From Anadara kagoshimensis (taxonomy: Eukaryota; Mollusca; Bivalvia; Arcoida; Arcidae): a DNA stretch of 64,000 nucleotides. Within the stretch, counting starts at the first letter, position 1. Each line of letters begins with the position of its first letter. This document shows, piece by piece, positions 31,001-43,475 of this stretch. Both the position numbers and the translations under genes were made by a program. Where the stretch lies: assembly GCA_021292105.1 (NCBI GenBank), contig CM037871.1, positions 60,844,866 through 60,908,865 on the forward strand. The letters are read 5' to 3'. The notes below the pieces were generated by a model. It was not told where the DNA came from, ran no database searches, and saw only the letters and a list, made by a program, of their open reading frames with translations.

Positions 31001-34000
31001 AAATTCTCTTTCTCAGAAACGTTAAATTCATGAACATGTATATGGCAGTTAAATACATAACAGTTTAGCAGGATAAAATTGAACTTTGTTCATTAATATA
31101 AATGTACCTATATGGTAGCTCACTGCAATCTGAATGATTTGGTAACTAGCAGCTTATATCATAATCCAGGAATCAGCATCCAATTTTTTAAGTTTTTCAA
31201 AGGAAATAACGTTCAAAGGTTTTTGTTGGAGGTTTTAAAGGAAACTGAAACTAAACTTGTAAAAAATGATTGTCATTTTGATTAGACTTGAATTTAATTT
31301 TTTGTTTTTGTCTTATGCATCACATTTCTAATTACTTATCTTTTTTGTAGGAGCAGTCTACCATTGATATTTCTTCAGAAACCTTTTTCATCTGGAAATA
31401 GATTAACCAAAAATCAGGTAAAATATTTAAGTTTGTTTTTTCGAAAAGCGAGTTTTAATCATGTTTAAGATAATGATAATAGAATTCAAAAATGTTGTTA
31501 TTGAATCATTATGCTGTCATCCAATAAAAACAACTTTTTTTGTTTGATCTCCGAAACTATTCATGTGAATGTACCTGTGAGGTATTGAAAAACTATAATA
31601 ATTACCGTAAGTCAATGACTTAAGTTTTTTTATTCGCGAATGATCTTGATCATTCTCGAATGTAGCTGTTACATGCAGATTTCTCAACCCGAATATTCTT
31701 CCGTTACAGAAAATCAACTCTCTCTCGTATGTAGGTCGAAGTTTGAATAAAGGGAGATAATTCAAATTTCAATAACTTTTGTATTCTATGGATTTGATGG
31801 GTAAATTGTCATGTAAATGGGGTTTATTTATTGAGTAATATTGATTTAGTAAGAAATTGATACGAGATTGAAAAGAGAACGCTGCATTTTGTTGTATTTG
31901 AGGATAGAATATGTTGATGACGTCACGCGGATCCCCCCTCCCGGTCAACAGATTTTTTTCCTTGTATATATTATAATCTGAAATCTGATTGGTTGAGATC
32001 GTCTTCTTGACCCAGATGTTAGCTATTTTTAGCAGTAATTAACTTTTAATGGTTTTATCATACCTGCCAACCCTCCCGATCAGGGATTGAGATTAACGGG
32101 CGCCAAGTTTTTCGCTCTGGGCGATAAATGTATCATACACAGGTCGCCCAGGGCTGCCAGGTGGCGATTAGAATTTTCAGTTCGGTGTATTTGACATTCC
32201 GATCCGTTTACCGATTTCCTGTTTATATTTCTGACTGGCGACAATAATAGTAAAATTGAAAAATGGGTATCATATAGTTAACAAGTGTAAATGGACCGGT
32301 GTTCCGACCGGAATTCAAATATGGTGCCATTTCGTTTCCTTTTCTGATATTTATGTATAACATGATACTTCCGGCTTTCTGCCATGTGGAAATTTTTAGG
32401 AGCATCGACTCCAAAGGCTAAACAAGGACCTGCGGAAAAACGAAAGTACTATCAAGAGTATGATAAGTCCAAACGCATCGGAGCATATAAAAAGCCATGG
32501 GAAGATGGCAGGCCTTGGTTGTATGATACGCAGGACGGAATGAAGTGTGCCGATTGTGTAGAGTTCGACAGGAAAAAAATCTGTATTTACCGAGGGTTGC
32601 ACTAGTTATAAACTTGACAGTGTAAATAAACATGACATTTCTGAATCTCACAAACAGGCCCAAGCCTTTAGTAATGCAAAACAAGTTCCTGCTAATAAAT
32701 CAAAATCTGCCCAAATTATACAGTCATTGACATTGGCAGTACCTATAGATCAACATTTTCTGCAAAACCATTCGTCAATGTAATTGCAGATGTTGAATAT
32801 CGAAAAGTAAAGCAAGGGATAGAATAATCCAAATGTATATGCCTGATATATTCAGATCAACCATCACTCTTGACAGTTCATTGTATGGCTCATCGAAAAG
32901 TTAAGCTCAATCCCTGCTGATGTGAGGAGTCTCCCCATATTAAGACAAAAATTTTGGAATTTTGTGCTATCATACTGCTTTTCCCGTTTTTCAAAGCATT
33001 CCGTGAAGTCATCCTTAAAAATTATAAATTGATTAGAGTGAAATCTGGGATAGCGATCACTTTGTAGAGTGGTCATCTGTCAACTACATTTTTATCATGT
33101 ACAGAACCTTTGTAGAGGGGTCACCTGTCAAACCCAGTCAGCGGGGATCCTAACGGCCACCCGATTGAAAAAATTGTTGTTTACAAGATTTACTAAAATT
33201 ATGCTGGTCTCTGGAATAAAAGTCTTCCAAAAATTATCGAATTCTTAAAACACAACTCTGGTGATATAAATAATAATAAAATAATAGTTAATTTTTTCAA
33301 GTTATTAATTTATTTAAAAAATATCCTCAATTATGACATGAAAGATATCAGAAGCTTATTAGCTCACCTGAGCCAAAGGCTCAGATGAACAATTGTCATC
33401 TATCTTCATCCGTCTTGTATAAACTTTTTAGCTCACCTGAGCCAAAGGCTCAGATGTGCAATTGCCATCTATCTTCGTCCGATGTGCGTCATGTATAAAC
33501 TTTTCACATTTTTTATCAATTCCTCCAAAACTACAGAGCCAAATTGGATGATATTTGACAGTAATGGTCAAGTAAGGGGTTTTCAGATTTGCACAAATGC
33601 AAGGATTATGTCCCCTTGGGGCCCCATAAAGGGGAAATTTGTGAAAATCTTTAAAAATCATCTGCTCTGAACCTACAAGAGATATAACTTAGATATTTCA
33701 TGTAAAACACTATGGGCACCTAGTTTTAGATTTGCACATATTGTAGCTTTAGGGGCCAAAATGAGATAATGGCAAGGTACTTGAGGGGGAAATTGCAAAA
33801 TTAATGTATTTGTCAATATATTTGAAAACTATAAGCTTTTTGTATGGGCATCATCATCATGTGTATTGGAATACTGTAGGCATTTGCACAACGGTCATTT
33901 TGATATATGAATAGAGGTCATAAGTTCAAAGGTCAAGGTCATAGATGTAAACGAATACTGAAATGGTTAATTATCTCAAAAACTTTGAACTCTTTGTGTA

Positions 34001-37000
34001 GGCATGTATATTAGAATATTGTAGGCATTTGCCTTACGGTCATTTCCATATATGAACGAAGGTCATAGGTTCAAAGGTCAAGGTCATAGATGCAAACAAA
34101 TACTGAAATGGTGAATTATCTCAAAAATGATAAACTTTCTCTATAGGCATGTATATCAGAATGTTATAGGCATTTACACAATGTTCATTTTGATATATGA
34201 ATGTAGGTCATAGGTCTAATGGTCAAGGTTATAGATGCAAATGAATACTGAAATGATTAATTGTCTTAAAAACTATAAACTTTTTGTATAGGCATATATG
34301 TTAAAATATTGTAGGTATTGGCCTAACGATCATTTTGATATATGAATGAAGGACATGAGTTTAAAAGTCAAGGTCACTGATGCAAACAAATACTGACATG
34401 GTTAATTATCTCAAAAACTATAAACTTTTTGTATAGGCTTCTAAATTGTAGGTATTGACCTAATATTCATTGCGATATTTAGATTAAGGTCATGGGTTCA
34501 AATTTTTCTTTACCTTTTTAGTTGTTTATAAACAATATATTGTAGCTAGATTTCAGATATATTATATGTAGCACTCTTATGACTAGTTATGTTATAATAA
34601 ATTTGCAAAAAATCCTTACATATAATTGGCCCTTACTGCTGAAAATTTATTTGGACATTCTCTTTAATTAATGTCAATGACCATTGAACCTCTGCATGAG
34701 ATATGTACTCAGCTGCATGTGAGCATTAAGGCTCATGGACCTCTTGTTTAATATTAGGGTCTCCATGACGATGGAAGTAACTTTGACCATCCTTGATGGT
34801 TCCATACATGCATTTATTCGGATTGAACTATTTCCTACATGAATCCTTAATATTGGTCCAATGTGTGAATATTAAAACAGCCCCATGCTCATAGTCTGCA
34901 CATTGCACACTACATGAACCCGCTATGTTGTGTTGGGAGCAATGCAAGGTGAACATAACAACCTCCTTTCAGTTACCTGACAACTTCATATACCTGACAC
35001 TACATTGATGGAGACACTGAACTCCCTGTCTTTCTAATCTTTCGCGAATTTTAGTACTTTCAGTACTTTGATTAAATTCAAGGACTCTTAGCTTAGAAAA
35101 AAATTTTGACTGGGGCACAAAACACCATTCAAAAAAATATAATAATATATAATAATAATAATAATAACAATATCTTTAAAGTATTGGCTAATCATTAATA
35201 CAATCTAAGGGAGATAACTCCAACTTATATAAATGATATAAATGATTACGATGATTAGATATATATTATATATAAACTTGAATGATGTCCTGTTATGTTA
35301 TATATTTTAGTGGTTCAGGGTTACAAGGCATGCATTTTTTGGTGGAATCATCAACCTTCTGTGGCTTTTTGGACTGACATTATGTGGCCCATTGAGGTAA
35401 GGCAAAGTCAGTGTATTTTCCCTTTTTATAAGCTCTATTGATAACTTATTGGGATTGTTCTAGTTGTGTGTGGTATTGTTAGTATATCAGTATGGTTTTC
35501 TCAGGTGATACATACCTTGGTACTAACTAAGTATGTCAGTTTTATGGTATTTTGAAATTTTGTGAAAAAAAAAAGAAAACTTATTCATATATGTTGAAGC
35601 AATTTTGATGAAGTGGTCATAGCACAAATCTAACATGAAGTACTTTTGTTTCTTATACAATGTTCAGTCAAATATGAAAATCCAAAACAATTATAACAAT
35701 GCCATTTCTTATATACTGAAACATTCAAGAGATACATAACATGGCATTGAAATTACAATGATACAGAACATGAACTGTCGGTCGGTTATCTGGCCAGTAT
35801 AAATGCTGTAAGACCAAACTTACGTATTCATTCTCCAGATTCCACAATATTAGTGATGTTGGCATGTCAAAATGATGTGCAATAAAATCAAAATATAAAA
35901 CAAAACTCGATCCTTGTAGTAACTGTAGAAGCCATACAAGACATCCATAGAATTCTTGATATTATATTACTGTAATGAACCTTGATGATAGATTTATATG
36001 TTCTTCTTGTAGGACCATACTGTTATTTGAGCACAGTGATCTGGTGATTATAGCAGGAGCAAGTGCCTTGTTTAGTATCAGTGGTGGACCAGCAAAGGTT
36101 AGTTATCATCATCACCTTCTCCTCCTCTCCCCCTCCTCCTTTATAGCAGAAGCAAGTGCCTTGTTTAGTATCAGTGGTGGACCAGCAAAGGTTAGTTATC
36201 ATCATCACCCTTCTCTTCCTCTCCCCCTCCTCCTTCCCCCTCCTCCTTTATAGCAAGAGCAAGTGCCTTGTTTAGTATCAGTGGTGGACCAGCAAAGGTT
36301 AGTTATCATCATCACCCTTCTCCTCCTTCCCCCCTCCTCCTTCCCCCTCCTCCTTCCCCCTCCTCCTTTATAGCAAGAGTAAGTGCCTTGTTTAGTATCA
36401 GTGGTGGACCAGCAAAGGTAGTTATCATCATCACCCTTCTCTTCCTCTCCCCCTCCTCCTTCCCCCTCCTCCTTTATAGCAAGAGCAAGTGCCTTGTTTA
36501 GTATCAGTGGTGGACCAGCAAAGGTTAGTTATCATCATCACCCTTCTCCTCCTTCCCCTCCTCCCTCCTCCTTTATAGCAAGAGTAAGTGCCTTGTTTAG
36601 TATCAGTGGTGGACCAGCAAAGGTTAGTTATCATCATCACCCTTCTCCTCCTTCCCCCTCCTCCTTCCCCCTCCTCCTTACCCCTTCTCCTTTATAGCAG
36701 GAGTAAGTGCCTTGTTTAGTATCAGTGGTGGACCAGCAAAGGTTAGTTATCATCATCACCCTTCTCCTCCTTACCCCTCCTCCTTTATAGCAGGAGTAAG
36801 TGCCTTGTTTAGTATCAGTGGTGGACCAGCAAAGGTTAGTTATCATCATCACCCTTCTCCTCCTTCCCCCTCCTCCTTCCCCCTCCTCCTTACCCCTTCT
36901 CCTTTATAGCAGGAGCAAGTGCCTTGTTTAGTATCAGTGGTGGACCAGCAAAGGTTAGTTATCATCATCACCCTTCTCTTCCTCTCCCCCTCCTCCTTAC

Positions 37001-40000
37001 CCCTCCTCCTTTATAGCAGGAGTAAGTGCCTTGTTTAGTATCAGTGGTGGACCAGCAAAGGTTAGTTATCATCATCACCCTTCTCTTCCTCTCCCCCTCC
37101 TCCTTCCCCCTCCTCCTTTATAGCAAGAGCAAGTGCCTTGTTTAGTATCAGTGGTGGACCAGCAAAGGTTAGTTATCATCATCACCCTTCTCCTCCTCTC
37201 CCCCTCCTCCTTACCCCTCTCCTTTATAGCAGGAGTAAGTGCCTTGTTTAGTATCAGTGGTGGACCAGCAAAGGTTAGTTATCATCATCACCCTTCTCTT
37301 CCTCTCCCCCTCCTCCTTCTCCCTCCTCCTTTATAGCAAGAGTAAGTGCCTTGTTTAGTATCAGTGGTGGACCAGCAAAGGTTAGTTATCATCATCACCC
37401 TTCTCTTCCTCTCCCCCTCCTCCTTACCCCTCCTCCTTTATAGCAAGAGCAAGTGCCTTGTTTAGTATCAGTGGTGGACCAGCAAAGGTTAGTTATCATC
37501 ATCACCCTTCTCTTCCTCTCCCCCTCCTCCTTACCCCTCCTCCTTTATAGCAGGAGTAAGTGCCTTGTTTAGTATCAGTGGTGGACCAGCAAAGGTTAGT
37601 TATCATCATCACCCTTCTCCTCCTTCCCCCTCCTCCTTCCCCCTCCTCCTTACCACTCCTCCTTTATAGCAAGAGTAAGTGCCTTGTTTAGTATCAGTGG
37701 TGGACCAGCAAAGGTTAGTTATCATCATCACCCTTCTCTTCCTCTCCCCCTCCTCCTTACCCCTCCTCCTTTATAGCAGGAGTAAGTGCCTTGTTTAGTA
37801 TCAGTGGTGGACCAGCAAAGGTTAGTTATCATCATCACCCTTCTCTTCCTCTCCCCCTCCTCCTTCCCCCTCCTCCTTTATAGCAAGAGCAAGTGCCTTG
37901 TTTAGTATCAGTGGTGGACCAGCAAAGGTTAGTTATCATCATCACCCTTCTCCTCCTTCCCCCCTCCTCCTTCCCCCTCCTCCTTACCCCTTCTCCTTTA
38001 TAGCAGGAGTAAGTGCCTTGTTTAGTATCAGTGGTGGACCAGCAAAGGTTAGTTATCATCATCACCCTTCTCTTCCTCTCCCCCTCCTCCTTCCCCTCCT
38101 CCTTTATAGCAGGAGCAAGTGCCTTGTTTAGTATCAGTGGTGGACCAGCAAAGGTTAGTTATCATCATCACCCTTCTCTTCCTCTCCCCCTCCTCCTTCC
38201 CCCTCCTCCTTTATAGCAGGAGTAAGTGCCTTGTTTAGTATCAGTGGTGACCAGCAAAGGTTAGTTATCATCATCACCCTTCTCTTCCTCTCCCCCTCCT
38301 CCTTCCCCCTCCTCCTTTATAGCTGGAGCAAGTGCCTTGTTTAGTATCAGTGGTGGACCAGCAAAGGTTAGTTATCATCATCACCCTTCTCCTCCTTCCC
38401 CCCTCCTCCTTCCCCCTCCTCCTTACCCCTTCTCCTTTATAGCAGGAGTAAGTGCCTTGTTTAGTATCAGTGGTGGACCAGCAAAGGTTAGTTATCATCA
38501 TCACCCTTCTCCTCCTTACCCCTCCTCCTTTATAGCAGGAGTAAGTGCCTTGTTTAGTATCAGTGGTGGACCAGCAAAGGTTAGTTATCATCATCACCCT
38601 TCTCCTCCTTCCCCCCTCCTCCTTCCCCCTCCTCCTTACCCCTTCTCCTTTATAGCAGGAGCAAGTGCCTTGTTTAGTATCAGTGGTGGACCAGCAAAGG
38701 TTAGTTATCATCATCACCCTTCTCTTCCTCTCCCCCTCCTCCTTACCCCTCCTCCTTTATAGCAGGAGTAAGTGCCTTGTTTAGTATCAGTGGTGGACCA
38801 GCAAAGGTTAGTTATCATCATCACCCTTCTCTTCCTCTCCCCCTCCTCCTTCCCCTCCTCCTTTATAGCAAGAGCAAGTGCCTTGTTTAGTATCAGTGGT
38901 GGACCAGCAAAGGTTAGTTATCATCATCACCCTTCTCCTCCTCTCCCCCTCCTCCTTACCCCTCCTCCTTTATAGCAGGAGTAAGTGCCTTGTTTAGTAT
39001 CAGTGGTGGACCAGCAAAGGTTAGTTATCATCATCACCCTTCTCTTCCTCTCCCCCTCCTCCTTACCCCCTCCTTTATAGCAGGAGTAAGTGCCTTGTTT
39101 AGTATCAGTGGTGGACCAGCAAAGGTTAGTTATCATCATCACCCTTCTCCTCCTTCCCCCCCCTCCTTCCCCCTCCTCCTTACCCCTTCTCCTTTTAGCA
39201 GGAGCAAGTGCCTTGTTTAGTATCAGTGGTGGACCAGCAAAGGTTAGTTATCATCATCACCCTTCTCTTCCTCTCCCCCTCCTCCTTACCCCTCCTCCTT
39301 TATAGCAGGAGTAAGTGCCTTGTTTAGTATCAGTGGTGGACCAGCAAAGGTTAGTTATCATCATCACCCTTCTCTTCCTCTCCCCCTCCTCCTTCCCCCT
39401 CCTCCTTTATAGCAAGAGCAAGTGCCTTGTTTTAGTATCAGTGGTGGACCAGCAAAGGTTAGTTATCATCATCACCCTTCTCCTCCTCTCCCCCTCCTCC
39501 TTACCCCTCCTCCTTTATAGCAGGAGTAAGTGCCTTGTTTAGTATCAGTGGTGGACCAGCAAAGGTTAGTTATCATCATCACCCTTCTCTTCCTCTCCCC
39601 CTCCTCCTTCTCCCTCCTCCTTTATAGCAAGAGTAAGTGCCTTGTTTAGTATCAGTGGTGGACCAGCAAAGGTTAGTTATCATCATCACCCTTCTCTTCC
39701 TCTCCCCTCCTCCTTACCCCTCCTCCTTTATAGCAAGAGCAAGTGCCTTGTTTGTATCAGTGGTGGACCAGCAAAGGTTAGTTATCATCATCACCCTTCT
39801 CTTCCTCTCCCCCTCCTTACCCCTCCTCCTTTATAGCAGGAGTAAGTGCCTTGTTTAGTATCAGTGGTGGACCAGCAAAGGTTAGTTATCATCATCACCC
39901 TTCTCCTCCTTCCCCCCTCCTCCTTCCCCCCTCCTTACCCCTCCTCCTTTATAGCAAGAGTAAGTGCCTTGTTTAGTATCAGTGGTGGACCAGCAAAGGT

Positions 40001-43000
40001 TAGTTATCATCATCACCCTTCTCTTCCTCTCCCCCTCCTCCTTACCCCTCCTCCTTTATAGCAGGAGTAAGTGCCTTGTTTAGTATCAGTGGTGGACCAG
40101 CAAAGGTTAGTTATCATCATCACCCTTCTCTTCCTCTCCCCCTCCTCCTTCCCCCTCCTCCTTTATAGCAAGAGCAAGTGCCTTGTTTAGTATCAGTGGT
40201 GGACCAGCAAAGGTTAGTTATCATCATCACCCTTCTCCTCCTTCCCCCTCCTCCTTCCCCTCCTCCTTACCCCTTCTCCTTTATAGCAGGAGTAAGTGCC
40301 TTGTTTAGTATCAGTGGTGGACCAGCAAAGGTTAGTTATCATCATCACCCTTCTCTTCCTCTCCCCCTCCTCCTTCCCCCTCCTCCTTTATAGCAGGAGC
40401 AAGTGCCTTGTTTAGTATCAGTGGTGGACCAGCAAAGGTTAGTTATCATCATCACCCTTCTCTTCCTCTCCCCCTCCTCCTTCCCCCTCCTCCTTTATAG
40501 CTGGAGCAAGTGCCTTGTTTAGTATCAGTGGTGGACCAGCAAAGGTTAGTTATCATCATCACCCTTCTCCTCCTTCCCCCTCCTCCTTCCCCCTCCTCCT
40601 TCCCCTCCTCCTTTATAGCAAGAGTAAGTGCCTTGTTTAGTATCAGTGGTGGACCAGCAAAGGTTAGTTATCATCATCACCCTTCTCTTCCTCTCCCCCT
40701 CCTCCTTCCCCCTCCTCCTTTATAGCAAGAGCAAGTGCCTTGTTTAGTATCAGTGGTGGACCAGCAAAGGTTAGTTATCATCATCACCCTTCTCCTCCTT
40801 CCCCTCCTCCCTCCTCCTTTATAGCAAGAGTAAGTGCCTTGTTTAGTATCAGTGGTGGACCAGCAAAGGTTAGTTATCATCATCACCCTTCTCCTCCTTC
40901 CCCCCTCCTCCTTCCCCTCCTCCTTACCCCTTCTCCTTTATAGCAGGAGTAAGTGCCTTGTTTAGTATCAGTGGTGGACCAGCAAAGGTTAGTTATCATC
41001 ATCACCCTTCTCCTCCTTACCCCTCCTCCTTTATAGCAGGAGTAAGTGCCTTGTTTAGTATCAGTGGTGGACCAGCAAAGGTTAGTTATCATCATCACCC
41101 TTCTCCTCCTTCCCCCCTCCTCCTTCCCCCTCCTCCTTACCCCTTCTCCTTTATAGCAGGAGCAAGTGCCTTGTTTAGTATCAGTGGTGGACCAGCAAAG
41201 GTTAGTTATCATCATCACCCTTCTCTTCCTCTCCCCCTCCTCCTTACCCCTCCTCCTTTATAGCAGGAGTAAGTGCCTTGTTTAGTTCAGTGGTGGACCA
41301 GCAAAGGTTAGTTATCATCATCACCCTTCTCTTCCTCTCCCCCTCCTCCTTCCCCCTCCTCCTTTATAGCAAGAGCAAGTGCCTTGTTTAGTATCAGTGG
41401 TGGACCAGCAAAGGTTAGTTATCATCATCACCCTTCTCCTCCTCTCCCCCTCCTCCTTACCCCTCCTCCTTTATAGCAGGAGTAAGTGCCTTGTTTAGTA
41501 TCAGTGGTGGACCAGCAAAGGTTAGTTATCATCATCACCCTTCTCTTCCTCTCCCCCTCCTCCTTCTCCCTCCTCCTTTATAGCAAGAGTAAGTGCCTTG
41601 TTTAGTATCAGTGGTGGACCAGCAAAGGTTAGTTATCATCATCACCCTTCTCTTCCTCTCCCCCTCCTCCTTACCCCTCCTCCTTTATAGCAAGAGCAAG
41701 TGCCTTGTTTAGTATCAGTGGTGGACCAGCAAAGGTTAGTTATCATCATCACCCTTCTCTTCCTCTCCCCCTCCTCCTTACCCCTCCTCCTTTATAGCAG
41801 GAGTAAGTGCCTTGTTTAGTATCAGTGGTGGACCAGCAAAGGTTAGTTATCATCATCACCCCCTTCTCCTCCTTCCCCCCTCCTCCTTCCCCTCCTCCTT
41901 ACCCCTCCTCCTTTATAGCAAGAGTAAGTGCCTTGTTTAGTATCAGTGGTGGACCAGCAAAGGTTAGTTATCATCATCACCCTTCTCTTCCTCTCCCCCT
42001 CCTCCTTACCCCTCCTCCTTTATAGCAGGAGTAAGTGCCTTGTTTAGTATCAGTGGTGGACCAGCAAAGGTTAGTTATCATCATCACCCTTCTCTTCCTC
42101 TCCCCCTCCTCCTTCCCCTCCTCCTTTATAGCAAGAGCAAGTGCCTTGTTTAGTATCAGTGGTGGACCAGCAAAGGTTAGTTATCATCATCACCCTTCTC
42201 CCCTCTTCCCCCCTCCTCCTTCCCCCTCCTCCTTACCCCTTCTCCTTTATAGCAGGAGTAAGTGCCTTGTTTTAGTATCAGTGGTGGACCAGCAAAGGTT
42301 AGTTATCATCATCACCCTTCTCTTCCTCTCCCCCTCCTCCTTCCCCCTCCTCCTTTATAGCAGGAGCAAGTGCCTTGTTTAGTATCAGTGGTGGACCAGC
42401 AAAGGTTAGTTATCATCATCACCCTTCTCTTCCTCTCCCCCTCCTCCTTCCCCCTCCTCCTTTTAGCAGGAGTAAGTGCCTTGTTTAGTATCAGTGGTGG
42501 ACCAGCAAAGGTTAGTTATCATCATCCCCTTCTCTTCCTCTCCCCTCCTCCTTCCCCCCTCCTCCTTTATAGCTGGAGCAAGTGCCTTGTTTAGTATCAG
42601 TGGTGGACCAGCAAAGGTTAGTTATCATCATCACCCTTCTCTTCCCTCTCCCCCTCCTCCTTACCCCTCCTCCTTTATAGCAGGAGCAAGTGGCCTTGTT
42701 TAGTATCAGTGGTGGACCAGCAAGGTTAGTTTATTTCATCATCACCCTTCTCCTCCTCTCCCCCCCCCTCCTACCCCCTCCTCCTTTATAGCAGGAGTAA
42801 GTGCCTTGTTTAGTATCAGTGGTGGACCAGCAAAGGTTAGTTATCATCATCACCCTTCTCCTCCTTACCCCTCCTCCTTTATAGCAGGAGCAAGTGCCTT
42901 GTTTAGTATCAGTGGTGGACCAGCAAAGGTTAGTTATCATCATCACCCTTCTCCTCCTTACCCCTCCTCTTTTATAGCAGGAGCAAGTGCCTTGTTTAAT

Positions 43001-43433
43001 ATCAGTGGTGGACCAGCAAAGGTTAGTTATCATCATCACCCTTCTCCTCCTTACCCCTCCTCCTTACCCCTCCTCCTGTATAGCAGGACCAAGTGCCTTG
43101 TTATACCCCCCGCTTAAAAAGTGGGGGGTATATAGTGATAGGGGTGTCCGTCCTAACGTCCTTCCGTTACACCTTAGGGTACCTATCTCTTATCTGCAAC
43201 TCCTCCTAAAACCTTCAATGGATTTTCATGAAACTTTCACACAATCTTTGTGATATAATGTAGATGTGCACCTCCTATTTAAAAATTTGATCCGATGGAT
43301 TTTCGGGAGCGGGGGGTATTTTTTGTGAGCTTGTGGCTCACAGTTTTTAGCTCACCTGAGCCAAAGGCTCAAGTGAGCTTTTCTGATAACAATTTGTCTG
43401 TTGTCTGTCGTCGTCGTTGTCGTCGTTGTCGTC

Positions 43434-43475
<42 letters not shown>

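Noticed and set aside
32864-33076. Minus-strand open frame starting MTTLQSDRYPRFHSN
   Set aside because: No family resemblance, splice context or codon support; probably chance in AT-rich intron.
36023-43039. Many open frames on both strands of the exon 5 array (repeats of FSISGGPAKVSYHHHP and similar)
   Set aside because: They are one 41-nt exon copy plus intron read in several frames; none has independent start, codon or family evidence.
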